A stretch of 64,000 bases of DNA. Source: Escherichia marmotae. Lineage in GTDB: Bacteria; Pseudomonadota; Gammaproteobacteria; Enterobacterales; Enterobacteriaceae. The notes below the pieces were generated by a model. It had not been told where the DNA came from. It made no database searches and saw only the letters and a program-made list of their open reading frames with translations. The translations under genes and the position numbers were made by a program. Location: the NCBI RefSeq assembly GCF_002900365.1, contig NZ_CP025979.1, positions 2,356,001 to 2,420,000 on the forward strand. The letters run 5' to 3'. Below are positions 17,283 through 25,872 of this stretch, piece by piece. Position 1 is the stretch's first letter, and each line of letters begins with the position of its first letter.

Positions 17283-18506
17283 ATGAAAACTACTCTACAA
17301 TTTGTTATTTTTACCATTCTTCTATTTGTTAATTGTGTCTGTAACGCAACCGTCGATTTTATTGTTGGCGCAGGACCTGACGGCGTACCGCCGGAGAGAG
17401 ATGGCCGTGCAAACTTCCAGTATTCTGGGAGCAATAATAACCTGGTATTTTACCGCCCAACTCAACTCGGTCCGACTGGGGTACAATTACGCTGGCCTAA
17501 TCAGGATACCCATGACAGTGGCAGTGTATATTGTACAGCACATTCCAGTGCTACTGGCGGCCCTATCACTGTCAGAAATAAAATGGTTGATTCAGGGCTC
17601 GTTTACGGGGGACATAAATTATTCAAAACATCCGTTCCAGGACTGTATTATACATTAAAAATATCAACCATATGGACAGCTTATAATACAACCGCTGACG
17701 TCCCGGATATATTTATAGGGGACGCACCAACACAAACTTTCCACTTTAGATTCCATGACGCCGATCTGCAACGAGCCTGTGAGCAACGGGATGGCAGGTG
17801 GACTCCAAAATTTTTTAGAATAGGTGGAATTTTTCAAGACTTTACTGTTGAATTTTATTCAGATACGACATTTAACCCTACAGCCAGCCAAAAAATAACA
17901 TTACTCAGCAGCAGCGATTACCTTTACAGTTTTAAGGCCGAGAATGCGGGTGGAACGGTTCAAGGGTACAGTGGGAATATCTTTTTTAACTTTAATTTAG
18001 CGAATGTCACCTTATCACTTCCGACCTGTTTTTCCTCAGTGATTACAGGAAAAACAGTCAATGGAACGACTGTTGAACTTGGCAGCTATACAACCGGTCA
18101 GATCAAAAATGGTGCAACTCCAGTACCTTTTCAAATAGCCCTACAAAACTGTATTCGTGTGCAAAATATTGAAACCAAAATGTCCTCTGGAAACATTGGG
18201 GTGCAAAACAAAAAATTAATCACTAATACGTTGACTGGTTCCAATGCCGCAGAAGGCGTCGGTGTTCTGATCGAAGGGTTAAAAAACCGTGTGAGTGAAA
18301 AAATGGTTCTCGAACCTAACGTGGGAACCTCTGTGTATAAAGCATATGAAGATGAAATCGATACTTCAGGTGGCATCTACCCAGGCAAAGGCCAGGGAAC
18401 AACGCAGGTACTTGAATTTCAGGCAACATTGCAACAAGACGGAAACGAAGCTATCAAGGGAGGCGCTTTCGAGGCCACCAGCAGATTCCAGATAACTTAT
18501 CCTTGA
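17283..18506 (+). CDS. yadC: Fimbrial tip adhesin, YadC type
   Basis: 407-residue two-domain adhesin. I start at ATG 17283, with GGAG six bases upstream; an ATG at 17259 would add eight residues before the signal peptide. The signal peptide ends near residue 22 (VCNA). The N-terminal domain has the YadC pattern NLVFYRPTQLGPTGVQ and GHKLFKTSVPGLYYTLKIS. The pilin domain starts at Cys249 (LPTCFSS) and ends SRFQITYP. Similarity to K-12 YadC (412 residues) runs the whole length. It is the last gene of the operon, as expected for a tip subunit. Confidence 0.9.
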   Translation: MKTTLQFVIFTILLFVNCVCNATVDFIVGAGPDGVPPERDGRANFQYSGSNNNLVFYRPTQLGPTGVQLRWPNQDTHDSGSVYCTAHSSATGGPITVRNKMVDSGLVYGGHKLFKTSVPGLYYTLKISTIWTAYNTTADVPDIFIGDAPTQTFHFRFHDADLQRACEQRDGRWTPKFFRIGGIFQDFTVEFYSDTTFNPTASQKITLLSSSDYLYSFKAENAGGTVQGYSGNIFFNFNLANVTLSLPTCFSSVITGKTVNGTTVELGSYTTGQIKNGATPVPFQIALQNCIRVQNIETKMSSGNIGVQNKKLITNTLTGSNAAEGVGVLIEGLKNRVSEKMVLEPNVGTSVYKAYEDEIDTSGGIYPGKGQGTTQVLEFQATLQQDGNEAIKGGAFEATSRFQITYP

Positions 18507-18543
18507 TAGACAGGCCAGATTGCTGGAAAAGCGTTCGTTGTTA

Positions 18544-18651
18544 CACGCCGGATGTGACGCGGACACTTTATCCAGCCTATGAAATCGTGAAAAAAATTCA
18601 ATAAATTGTGACACACCATATGAGCCTGATAAGCGTAGCGCATCAGGCAAT
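18544..18651. repeat. REP/BIME element between yadC and panB
   Basis: A degenerate REP-like arm (ACGCCGGATGTGACG, from 18546) and a clear REP palindrome at 18623-18650 (GCCTGATAAGCG with CATCAGGC). Such elements bind DNA gyrase and IHF and can stabilise upstream mRNA. Confidence 0.8.
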
Positions 18652-18779
18652 TTTGCGTTCGTCATCAGTCTCAAGTCATATCATCACTTAACTGGTGATA
18701 TGAGCGTACCGAAATGATTGCCCCACCCGATATGGCTGCTAGAATGCCAATAATTGCACTTTAGCCATCAGGATACGTT

Positions 18780-19574
18780 ATGAAACCGACGACTATTTCG
18801 CAGCTTCAAAAATACAAGCAGGAAAAAAAACGCTTCGCGACCATTACCGCTTACGACTACAGCTTCGCCAAATTGTTTGCTGACGAAGGCCTTAACGTGA
18901 TGCTGGTAGGTGACTCGCTAGGTATGACCGTTCAGGGACATGATTCCACCCTTCCCGTAACAGTTGAAGATATCGCCTATCACACCGCCGCCGTGCGTCG
19001 CGGTGCGCCAAACTGCCTGCTTTTGGCCGATCTCCCCTTTATGGCTTATGCCACGCCGGAACAGGCATTTGAAAATGCTGCCAGGGTAATGCGTGCCGGA
19101 GCCAATATGGTCAAAATTGAAGGCGGTGCATGGCTGGCAGAAACGGTACAAATGCTGACAGAACGTGCCGTGCCGGTATGTGGTCACTTAGGCTTAACGC
19201 CACAGTCCGTGAATATTTTTGGTGGCTACAAAGTGCAGGGGCGTGGTGATGAGGCTGGCGACCAATTACTCAGCGATGCGTTAGCACTAGAAGCCGCAGG
19301 TGCGCAATTGCTGGTACTGGAGTGTGTACCCGTTGAGCTGGCAAAACGCATTACCGAGGCACTGGCGATCCCCGTCATTGGCATTGGTGCGGGTAACGTC
19401 ACTGACGGACAGATCCTCGTGATGCACGACGCATTCGGCATTACCGGTGGTCACATTCCTAAATTCGCCAAAAATTTCCTCGCTGAAACGGGCGACATCC
19501 GTGCTGCGGTGCGGCAGTATATGGCTGAAGTGGAGTCCGGCGTCTATCCGGGCGAAGAACACAGTTTCCATTAA
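18780..19574 (+). CDS. panB: 3-methyl-2-oxobutanoate hydroxymethyltransferase
   Basis: First committed enzyme of pantothenate synthesis: it transfers a hydroxymethyl group from 5,10-methylene-tetrahydrofolate to alpha-ketoisovalerate, giving ketopantoate. 264 residues, the usual length, forming a decameric TIM barrel. Visible: MLVGDSLGMTVQGHDST, with the metal-binding Asp and the substrate-binding Ser, and the conserved MVKIEGG and GHLGLTPQS segments. Ribosome-binding site and ATG at 18780 are clear. panC follows after 11 bp. Confidence 0.98.
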   Translation: MKPTTISQLQKYKQEKKRFATITAYDYSFAKLFADEGLNVMLVGDSLGMTVQGHDSTLPVTVEDIAYHTAAVRRGAPNCLLLADLPFMAYATPEQAFENAARVMRAGANMVKIEGGAWLAETVQMLTERAVPVCGHLGLTPQSVNIFGGYKVQGRGDEAGDQLLSDALALEAAGAQLLVLECVPVELAKRITEALAIPVIGIGAGNVTDGQILVMHDAFGITGGHIPKFAKNFLAETGDIRAAVRQYMAEVESGVYPGEEHSFH

Positions 19575-19585
19575 GGAGTGACGTT

Positions 19586-20437
19586 GTGTTAATTATCGAA
19601 ACCCTGCCGCTGCTGCGTCAGCAAATTCGCCGCCTGCGTATGGAAGGCAAGCGCGTGGCACTGGTGCCCACTATGGGTAACCTGCATGATGGCCATATGA
19701 AACTGGTCGACGAAGCCAAAGCCCGCGCCGATGTGGTGGTGGTTAGCATTTTCGTTAACCCAATGCAGTTCGACCGCCCGGAAGATCTGGCGCGCTACCC
19801 GCGCACCTTGCAGGAAGATTGCGAGAAGTTAAACAAGCGTAAAGTGGATTTGGTCTTTGCGCCATCGGTAAAAGAGATCTACCCGAACGGAACAGAAACC
19901 CACACCTATGTTGATGTTCCCGGCCTTTCCACTATGCTGGAAGGCGCCAGCCGCCCGGGACATTTCCGTGGCGTGTCGACCATCGTCAGCAAGCTGTTCA
20001 ACCTGGTCCAGCCAGACATCGCCTGCTTCGGAGAAAAGGATTTTCAGCAACTGGCGCTGATCCGCAAAATGGTCGCTGATATGGGCTTTGATATTGAGAT
20101 TGTCGGCGTGCCGATTATGCGCGCGAAAGACGGCCTTGCGCTCAGCTCCCGTAACGGTTATCTGACGGCAGAACAACGCAAAATTGCACCAGGTCTGTAC
20201 AAAGTTTTAAGTTCGATTGCTGACAAATTGCAGGCTGGAGAGCGGGATCTCGATGAAATTATCGCCATTGCTGGGCAAGAGTTGAATGAAAAAGGCTTCC
20301 GCGCCGATGATATTCAGATTCGCGATGCCGACACGTTGCTGGAAGTCACTGAAAAAAGCAAACGGGCAGTGATTCTGATTGCCGCCTGGCTTGGCGATGC
20401 TCGCCTGATCGACAATAAAATGGTCGAACTGGCGTAA
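19586..20437 (+). CDS. panC: Pantothenate synthetase
   Basis: Condenses pantoate with beta-alanine using ATP through a pantoyl-adenylate. 283 residues from GTG 19586, preceded by AAGGAG. The nucleotidyltransferase HxGH motif is in MGNLHDGHMKLV (near residue 30-40) and the KMSKS-like segment is LALSSRNGYL. Neighbours: 11 bp after panB in one operon; panD, which supplies its beta-alanine, lies 1.5 kb downstream beyond rpnC. Confidence 0.98.
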   Translation: MLIIETLPLLRQQIRRLRMEGKRVALVPTMGNLHDGHMKLVDEAKARADVVVVSIFVNPMQFDRPEDLARYPRTLQEDCEKLNKRKVDLVFAPSVKEIYPNGTETHTYVDVPGLSTMLEGASRPGHFRGVSTIVSKLFNLVQPDIACFGEKDFQQLALIRKMVADMGFDIEIVGVPIMRAKDGLALSSRNGYLTAEQRKIAPGLYKVLSSIADKLQAGERDLDEIIAIAGQELNEKGFRADDIQIRDADTLLEVTEKSKRAVILIAAWLGDARLIDNKMVELA

Positions 20438-20445
20438 TACTTAAC

Positions 20446-20468
20446 TGGCGCTACGGCTGATAGCGCCA
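20446..20468 (+). terminator. Hairpin after panC
   Basis: TGGCGCTA (20446-20453) pairs perfectly with TAGCGCCA (20461-20468), loop of seven bases. It lies between panC and the convergent Rpn genes and likely ends the panBC transcript, although the following T content is modest. Confidence 0.65.
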
Positions 20469-20507
20469 ATTATTAATTGCCACGTAATCTGTCATAACAC
20501 AGGTAAC

Positions 20508-20729
20508 TTAGTTAAGGTTAATTAGCTTATCAATCTCTGTAAGTGGTAAATTTGCCAACCCTGCAACATCCTCACGAAGCATTCCTTTACTCAGAAGACG
20601 CTGGGCGAATTCCTGTCTTACTTCCTGTCTTACCTTCTGGAGTCCCTCTTTATATCCCTTCTGAAATCCCTTCTCTTCAAACCACTGCGCCAACGTCTGC
20701 CTGGTTTCTCTCCGTGTCTTTATGTCCAT
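20508..20729 (-). CDS. Stand-alone copy of the Rpn C-terminal domain (candidate inhibitor or remnant)
   Basis: 73 residues that repeat the end of the upstream rpnC product: RQTLAQWFEEKG, RQEFAQRLLSKGM, REDVAGLANLPLTEIDKLIN match TLAQWFEEKG, RQEFAQRFLSKGM, REDVAEMTNLSLAELDKLIN. The nuclease domain is absent. It has its own ATG at 20729 with AAGGGA three bases upstream, so translation is plausible. Homology continues past both stop codons (AACTTAGTTAA and TTAGCTTATCAA occur after each copy), showing a duplication of the 3' end of an rpn gene. Small C-terminal Rpn proteins (RpnS) made from internal starts are known inhibitors of the full-length toxin. Either a free antitoxin or the stub of a lost second rpn gene fits. 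Confidence 0.7.
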   Translation of the reverse strand: MDIKTRRETRQTLAQWFEEKGFQKGYKEGLQKVRQEVRQEFAQRLLSKGMLREDVAGLANLPLTEIDKLINLN

Positions 20730-20797
20730 AGGTTCCCTTAATTATCTGGTCAGTTAATAATAATCATTATCTGGCTATAACTGATAATGCCGGCAAC

Positions 20798-21694
20798 TTA
20801 GTTAATTAGCTTATCAAGCTCAGCAAGAGATAAATTCGTCATCTCTGCAACGTCTTCCCGAGACATCCCTTTACTCAGAAAACGCTGGGCGAATTCTTGC
20901 CTTTCCTCCTGTCTTCCCTGCTGAATCCCCTTCTCAATTCCCTTCTCTTCAAACCACTGCGCCAGCGTCATCATAGACTCCCCTCCCGTTTCCCTGTCTC
21001 TCACCACACCGTAAAACAAATCCGCTTGTTCAGTATGACCGCGTTGCAGCATATAGTTTTGCATGGCAACTAACTGACTTCCGCTAGTGTACCCTTCGTC
21101 AATCAGCGTGACCAGTTGCTCCAGCAATAACATTAAGTCGCGCTGGCGAATATGTTTTTGCAGCAGTTCGAGAATCGCAATCCGCCGATGTTTCATGATT
21201 TCATCATCTGGCGTGATGGTGATATCCACCAGCGGGAAAGGATTGTTATAGACACGTCGCGCCAGCTCCGGTGAGTAAAACATATCAAACCAGCACATCG
21301 AGAGTGGGTAAGGCGTGGCCTCGCCCTGATAAAACAGAATCGGCACCACCAGCGGCAGCTTATCGTGGTCCGCTTCCAGATGTCGGTGCATGGCGGCAAT
21401 AGAGTAGCGCATCATGCGAAAGGCCATTTTTTTGTCCGGCTTGCTTTGATGTTCAATCACAACATGCAGATAGCCGGGATTACCCAGCATTTGCACAGAA
21501 TAGAGTACGTCAGTGCTATGCCCTTTCAGGCTTTCTTCGATAAAACTCCCCGACTCAAGATGCAGCGTGTCGAGATCACACAGCTCGCGTAATTCCGCTG
21601 GCAAATGTATCTCCAGGAAATCGCGGGCCGTTTCCGCATGCATTAAAAATTGTTTAAAAACCGCGTCATGCGGAGTGGTACTTGGTGCGTCCAT
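20798..21694 (-). CDS. rpnC: Recombination-promoting nuclease RpnC (Rpn/PD-(D/E)XK family)
   Basis: 298-residue member of the Rpn family, formerly YadD (transposase_31-like). These are DNA endonucleases that raise recA-independent recombination and, in recent work, act as toxic anti-phage proteins held by intragenic inhibitors. The PD-(D/E)XK core is seen in DVLYSVQM and HVVIEHQS, with the E-x-Q variant of the last motif. The C-terminal 58 residues form a helical oligomerisation-type domain. Inside the gene at 20974, a second ATG for this domain follows a strong purine-rich site. ATG 21694 is the normal start. Its stop precedes, by 68 bp, a second copy of the same C-terminal domain. It divides panC from panD. 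Confidence 0.92.
   Translation of the reverse strand: MDAPSTTPHDAVFKQFLMHAETARDFLEIHLPAELRELCDLDTLHLESGSFIEESLKGHSTDVLYSVQMLGNPGYLHVVIEHQSKPDKKMAFRMMRYSIAAMHRHLEADHDKLPLVVPILFYQGEATPYPLSMCWFDMFYSPELARRVYNNPFPLVDITITPDDEIMKHRRIAILELLQKHIRQRDLMLLLEQLVTLIDEGYTSGSQLVAMQNYMLQRGHTEQADLFYGVVRDRETGGESMMTLAQWFEEKGIEKGIQQGRQEERQEFAQRFLSKGMSREDVAEMTNLSLAELDKLIN
20969..20990 (-). promoter_or_regulatory. Internal ribosome-binding site and start for the RpnC C-terminal domain
   Basis: On the minus strand GGGAGGGGAG is followed after three bases by ATG (20974-20972) and directly by another ATG (20971-20969). Initiation here would make a 57 or 58-residue protein, MMTLAQWF to the normal stop. This fits the known RpnS gene-within-gene arrangement. 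Confidence 0.7.
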
Positions 21695-21967
21695 CTTCCC
21701 TGTCTTCCATGTTGGCTTGCGTGAAGGCAGTATCCAGTCAATGTATACCGTCGTCAGCCGTCTCTTTATTGTTTACCGAGCAGCGTTCAGAGAAATTTCA
21801 ATCGGTTACAGGAGTTGCATAGCGGGCTTCGGCGCGGCACGCAAACTCCCGCTGTAAATGGCCTCAGATGAGTAGACACTAAACAAAAATCGGGCAATAC
21901 TGCGTGAGAATTTTCTCAAGGCAGGCATCGCCTGCTTCGTTAACGACAGGGTAGAAAGGTAGAAGTT

Positions 21968-22348
21968 ATGATTCGCACGATGCTGCAGGGCAAACTCCAC
22001 CGCGTGAAAGTGACTCATGCGGACCTGCACTATGAAGGTTCTTGCGCCATTGACCAGGATTTTCTTGACGCAGCAGGTATTCTCGAAAACGAAGCCATCG
22101 ATATCTGGAATGTCACCAACGGCAAGCGTTTCTCCACCTACGCTATCGCGGCAGAACGCGGTTCGAGAATTATTTCTGTCAACGGTGCGGCGGCCCACTG
22201 CGCCAGCGTCGGTGATATTGTGATCATCGCCAGCTTCGTCACCATGCCGGATGAAGAAGCCCGTACCTGGCGGCCAAACGTCGCCTACTTTGAAGGCGAC
22301 AACGAAATGAAACGTACCGCAAAAGCCATTCCGGTACAGGTTGCCTGA
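21968..22348 (+). CDS. panD: Aspartate 1-decarboxylase proenzyme
   Basis: Pyruvoyl enzyme that makes beta-alanine from aspartate for pantothenate. The 126-residue proenzyme cleaves itself between Gly24 and Ser25 (YEGSC), leaving the pyruvoyl group on Ser25; both residues are present. Length and ends agree with E. coli PanD. GTAGAAGT precedes the ATG. It is transcribed away from rpnC, from the 273-bp divergent region, and converges on yadE, whose stop lies 3 bp beyond. Confidence 0.98.
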
Positions 22349-22351
22349 GTA

Positions 22352-23578
22352 TTACCCCTGCGGCTGGTTACTCACCAGCCGCGACATTGTCTCCAGCGAA
22401 TCCGTTCTTAAGATATAAAGCCGTTTTAACAACAATGGATTATCCCCCGGTTTAACTTTACCTTTCATGGTGGTCACCGCCAGATGAAACCCGGCTTCAT
22501 TTGCCGCTTTAACCGCTTTATCATTAAATCCGCCAAACGGGTAAGAAAGATACAATACATGCGGATTAAATTGCGTCAGCGCCCGGCGTGAGCGTTCGAA
22601 ATCAAACAGAATATTGTGCTCACTACGGCTGAGTAATATTGGTCGTCGATAACCATCAACCCGATGTAAAAAATGGGTATGTGACTGGAAATCAAAAACA
22701 TCGCTGACATCACGTAGTTCAGAAATACTCATAAACTGTAATGACTGCGGATTCCATTTTTGTGGGTGACGTTTAATACGCGAGGTAATAATAAATGCCG
22801 TCGCCTTCATACCATATTGTTTCAGAACAGGATACGCATAGCGACTTACCGATTTTAAGCCATCATCAAAAGTCAGCACAACCGCGCGAGCTGGAAGATT
22901 TATCGAATTATGCAAATATCCTTCCAGTTGATACAAGGTTAACGTGGTATATCCCCTGTCGCGCAACCAGGTCATCTGGTTATTGAATGCACGTACCGAC
23001 GTTGTGGTCGAAGTATGGCGAAAACGGGTATTCTCTTCATCGCGTAAAATATGATGGTAGGTCAATACAGGAATACCATTATCCTGCTGCGCATCTAACG
23101 CACTGATATAGGCCAGACGTTTGCCAATACGAATTTGATACCAGGTTTGATTCAGGCGATCTTTCAATTTATTAATAATGGGATAACGCAAATTATCGGC
23201 CAGCACGCCAAATGGTGCGCTGCCAGCATCAGGCGCGTTATATATCGGTGTATCTTTCCAGGTAATAAGATTTTGGTTGCTCAGTGGCTTATGCAAATCC
23301 CCCAGGCCATCTTCAACTTTTTGCCGCCCTTGTACCGGTTCCAGATGACCTTTATCAATATATCCCGTACCAAAACCAAAGTTGAATTCATAATAATCGG
23401 CTGCGGTTGGCATGACCGAAATAATCTGCCCGGCGCGAATGTTACCAACAGTTACCGTTTTGTCGCCAATTTTACCCCAGATAGCCGCATCCTGAGTGGT
23501 TTGCATATAACGCATGGGAAGCGCTGCGCCGGCACCAGATGAAACCAGCAGCAGTAGAAAAATAAACTTTTTAATCAT
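22352..23578 (-). CDS. yadE: Putative polysaccharide deacetylase lipoprotein-like exported protein YadE
   Basis: 408 residues with a Sec signal peptide (MIKKFIFLLLLVSSGAGAA). The N-terminal third looks like an SH3-type module; the C-terminal half is a NodB/polysaccharide deacetylase domain with LTFDDGLKS, the metal-binding DD pair, and FQSHTHFLH, the second histidine motif. A later LSYPFGG fits the family. The substrate is unknown; export suggests a cell-envelope or secreted polysaccharide. It is convergent with panD (3 bp between stops) and lies downstream of yadI in the same direction. Confidence 0.9.
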   Translation of the reverse strand: MIKKFIFLLLLVSSGAGAALPMRYMQTTQDAAIWGKIGDKTVTVGNIRAGQIISVMPTAADYYEFNFGFGTGYIDKGHLEPVQGRQKVEDGLGDLHKPLSNQNLITWKDTPIYNAPDAGSAPFGVLADNLRYPIINKLKDRLNQTWYQIRIGKRLAYISALDAQQDNGIPVLTYHHILRDEENTRFRHTSTTTSVRAFNNQMTWLRDRGYTTLTLYQLEGYLHNSINLPARAVVLTFDDGLKSVSRYAYPVLKQYGMKATAFIITSRIKRHPQKWNPQSLQFMSISELRDVSDVFDFQSHTHFLHRVDGYRRPILLSRSEHNILFDFERSRRALTQFNPHVLYLSYPFGGFNDKAVKAANEAGFHLAVTTMKGKVKPGDNPLLLKRLYILRTDSLETMSRLVSNQPQG

Positions 23579-23634
23579 GAGGAAACAACCAGGCGAGAAA
23601 CAACGTCGTTAGTGTAGCAAAATCGGAATGCGAT

Positions 23635-24074
23635 TTAATACTCGAACCAATTGTGCTTTAGCACAAAGGGGGGATTTTTTTGTTGCTGATGCCAGAGACT
23701 ACTGACTTCAGGAGCCCCCAGTTCGACAATGCGATTGCGGAACTCTGCACTCGACATTGTTTCACGACAAGCAATCATCTGTTCAATTAACGGTAGCGTG
23801 ATACCAGAAATCACTTCGCAACAGGAATGTTTGTGGCTTAATAAAGACGCAACGCGATAAGGCGCTGCGCCCGCGATATCCGTGAAAAAGATCACGCCAT
23901 CGCCGGAATCCGTCCCATGCAGGGCATCACATAACATTCGGCTAAGCATATTGGCACTAAGACCACGCCAAAAATTCACTGCCCGGCACTGGATAAGTGC
24001 GCCATATTTTTTTCCAGCGCATCCAGTATCTCTTGCGCCCGATCGTCGTGACAGGTAATGACCCAACCTAACAT
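23635..24074 (-). pseudogene. yadI: PTS EIIA-like protein YadI, frameshifted near its start
   Basis: A mannose-family EIIA-like phosphotransferase component (146 residues when intact). The gene starts at ATG 24074 after AAGGAGG and reads MLGWVITCHDDRAQEILDAL, with the His that would be phosphorylated at position 9. It then meets seven A on the coding strand (T-run 24007-24013), where eight A would be needed to continue EKKYGALIQCRAV. The span of 440 bases is one short of 146 codons plus stop. As written, the product ends or changes frame at about residue 22, while the rest of the gene is intact in the other frame. A second frame from ATG 24066 reaches it only without the proper N-terminus. 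Slippage on the A-run could restore some product. Confidence 0.88.
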
Positions 24075-24178
24075 CGCTTTCCTCCTTAGCCGAAAATCAG
24101 TCTACCCTGACCATTGTTGATAAAGGGTGATAACCGTCAAAACTCCCCTCCCCCGCATCTGGAGGAGAGGAGATCAAC

Positions 24179-24949
24179 TTAGCTACGCAAGCCGCGTCCG
24201 CGCTGAATCAGCGACCAGCAGATCAGATAAAACGCAATAATAAAGACAACCAGCACACCAAAGGTAGTAACCAACGGCACATCATTAATGCCGAGGAAGC
24301 CGTAGCGGAAACCACTGATCATATAGACTATCGGGTTCAGGTGCGACAGCCCCTGCCAGAACGGCGGCAGTAAAGTCAGGGAGTAAAATACCCCGCCCAA
24401 ATAAGTGAGTGGCGTTAACACAAAGGTCGGCACCAGGCTGATGTCATCAAACGTTTTGGCAAACACACCGTTCAGCAGTCCGGCAAGAGAGAACAACACC
24501 GCCGTGAGCACCAGCGTTAAAGCAACAAATACCCACGAATGCACCTGAAACGGCACAAAGAATAGCGAAATAGCCGTCACCAGCATGCCAACAAGCAGTC
24601 CGCGCGCCACGCCACCGCCGACATATCCGGCAATGATGACGTGTGTTGGCACCGGCGCTACCAGCAATTCTTCAATATTACGCTGGAACTTGGCACCAAA
24701 AAATGATGATGCAACGTTAGCGTAGGCATTGGTGATCACCGACATCATGATCAGCCCCGGCACGATAAACTGCATATAACTAAAGCCATGCATATCGCCA
24801 ATGCGCGAACCAATCAGGTTACCAAAGATAATAAAATAAAGGGTCATGGTGATGACCGGCGGCACCAGCGTTTGTATCCAGATACGCATAAAGCGATGGA
24901 TCTCTTTCGCCCAGATGCTTTTTAGCGCCACCCAGTAAAGATGCATCAT
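24179..24949 (-). CDS. yadH: ABC transporter permease YadH
   Basis: 256-residue inner-membrane permease of the ABC-2 type with about six membrane segments. It pairs with the ATPase YadG; the two coding regions overlap by four bases (ATGA, 24946-24949), which indicates coupled translation. ABC-2 permeases export polysaccharides, drugs or other substances; the substrate of this pair is not established. The sequence ends LIQRGRGLRS, the usual length. Confidence 0.94.
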   Translation of the reverse strand: MMHLYWVALKSIWAKEIHRFMRIWIQTLVPPVITMTLYFIIFGNLIGSRIGDMHGFSYMQFIVPGLIMMSVITNAYANVASSFFGAKFQRNIEELLVAPVPTHVIIAGYVGGGVARGLLVGMLVTAISLFFVPFQVHSWVFVALTLVLTAVLFSLAGLLNGVFAKTFDDISLVPTFVLTPLTYLGGVFYSLTLLPPFWQGLSHLNPIVYMISGFRYGFLGINDVPLVTTFGVLVVFIIAFYLICWSLIQRGRGLRS

Positions 24950-25872
24950 GCGCGATCTCCTTGTTTTTCATTAACCAGTGAAACAAACAACTCTTCCAGA
25001 CGGTTGGCTTTGTTACGCATACTTAATACCTGCACGCCCTGCTCACTTAGCTGCGTGAATACGCTGTTAATCCCCTGCTCGCGCAACACTTCAACTTCAA
25101 GCGTAGCGGTATCCACCAGCCGATACTGGTAGCCATCGAGCTTCGGTAATGGACTTTTCGGCGCAAGGTCGAGAATAAAGGTTTCCGATTTCAGCTTCGC
25201 CAATAGCGCCTTCATCGAAGTGTTCTCCACCAGTTCTCCATGCTGAATAATGCCGATATTGCGACACAGCATTTCTGCTTCTTCCAGGTAGTGCGTGGTG
25301 AGAATGATCGTGGTGCCTTTGTCGTTTAAATCCTTCAAAAACCCCCACATTGAGCGGCGAAGTTCGATATCCACGCCTGCCGTTGGTTCATCCAGAATCA
25401 GCAGTTTAGGTTCATGCATTAATGCACGGGCGATCATTAAACGGCGTTTCATCCCACCAGATAACATACGCGCACGTTCGTTGCGTTTTCCCCACAAATC
25501 AAGCTGCTTAAGATACTTTTCGCTGCGGATATACGCTTCTTTGCGCTCTACACCGTAGTACCCCGCCTGATTCACCACAATTTGCTGCACGGTTTCAAAC
25601 GGGTTGAAGTTAAATTCCTGCGGCACCAGTCCTAACTGGCGTTTGGCGTTCACGACATCTTTTTCAAGATCGTAGCCAAATACGCTGACCCGCCCGGAGG
25701 TTTTATTCACCAGCGAGCTAATAATACCGATGGTGGTCGATTTCCCGGCTCCGTTCGGCCCCAGAAGCGCATAAAAATCGCCGGCTTCGACCTGTAAATC
25801 TATTCCACGAAGCGCCTGAACGCCGCCTGGATAGGTTTTTTTAAGCTGTTGAAGTTCCAGTGCAATGGTCAT
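24946..25872 (-). CDS. yadG: ABC transporter ATP-binding protein YadG
   Basis: 308-residue ATPase. Visible: Walker A GPNGAGKST (residues 39-47), signature MLSGGMKRR, Walker B LLILDEPTAGVD, and the H-loop TTHYLEEAE. A C-terminal extension of about 90 residues is common in drug and polysaccharide exporters of this branch. It forms an exporter with YadH, whose gene overlaps the 3' end. It is transcribed divergently from can, with 108 bp between the two starts. Confidence 0.95.
   Translation of the reverse strand: MTIALELQQLKKTYPGGVQALRGIDLQVEAGDFYALLGPNGAGKSTTIGIISSLVNKTSGRVSVFGYDLEKDVVNAKRQLGLVPQEFNFNPFETVQQIVVNQAGYYGVERKEAYIRSEKYLKQLDLWGKRNERARMLSGGMKRRLMIARALMHEPKLLILDEPTAGVDIELRRSMWGFLKDLNDKGTTIILTTHYLEEAEMLCRNIGIIQHGELVENTSMKALLAKLKSETFILDLAPKSPLPKLDGYQYRLVDTATLEVEVLREQGINSVFTQLSEQGVQVLSMRNKANRLEELFVSLVNEKQGDRA

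Noticed and set aside
18366..18674. 102-codon frame opposite the yadC end
   Set aside because: Shadow of yadC plus a REP element.
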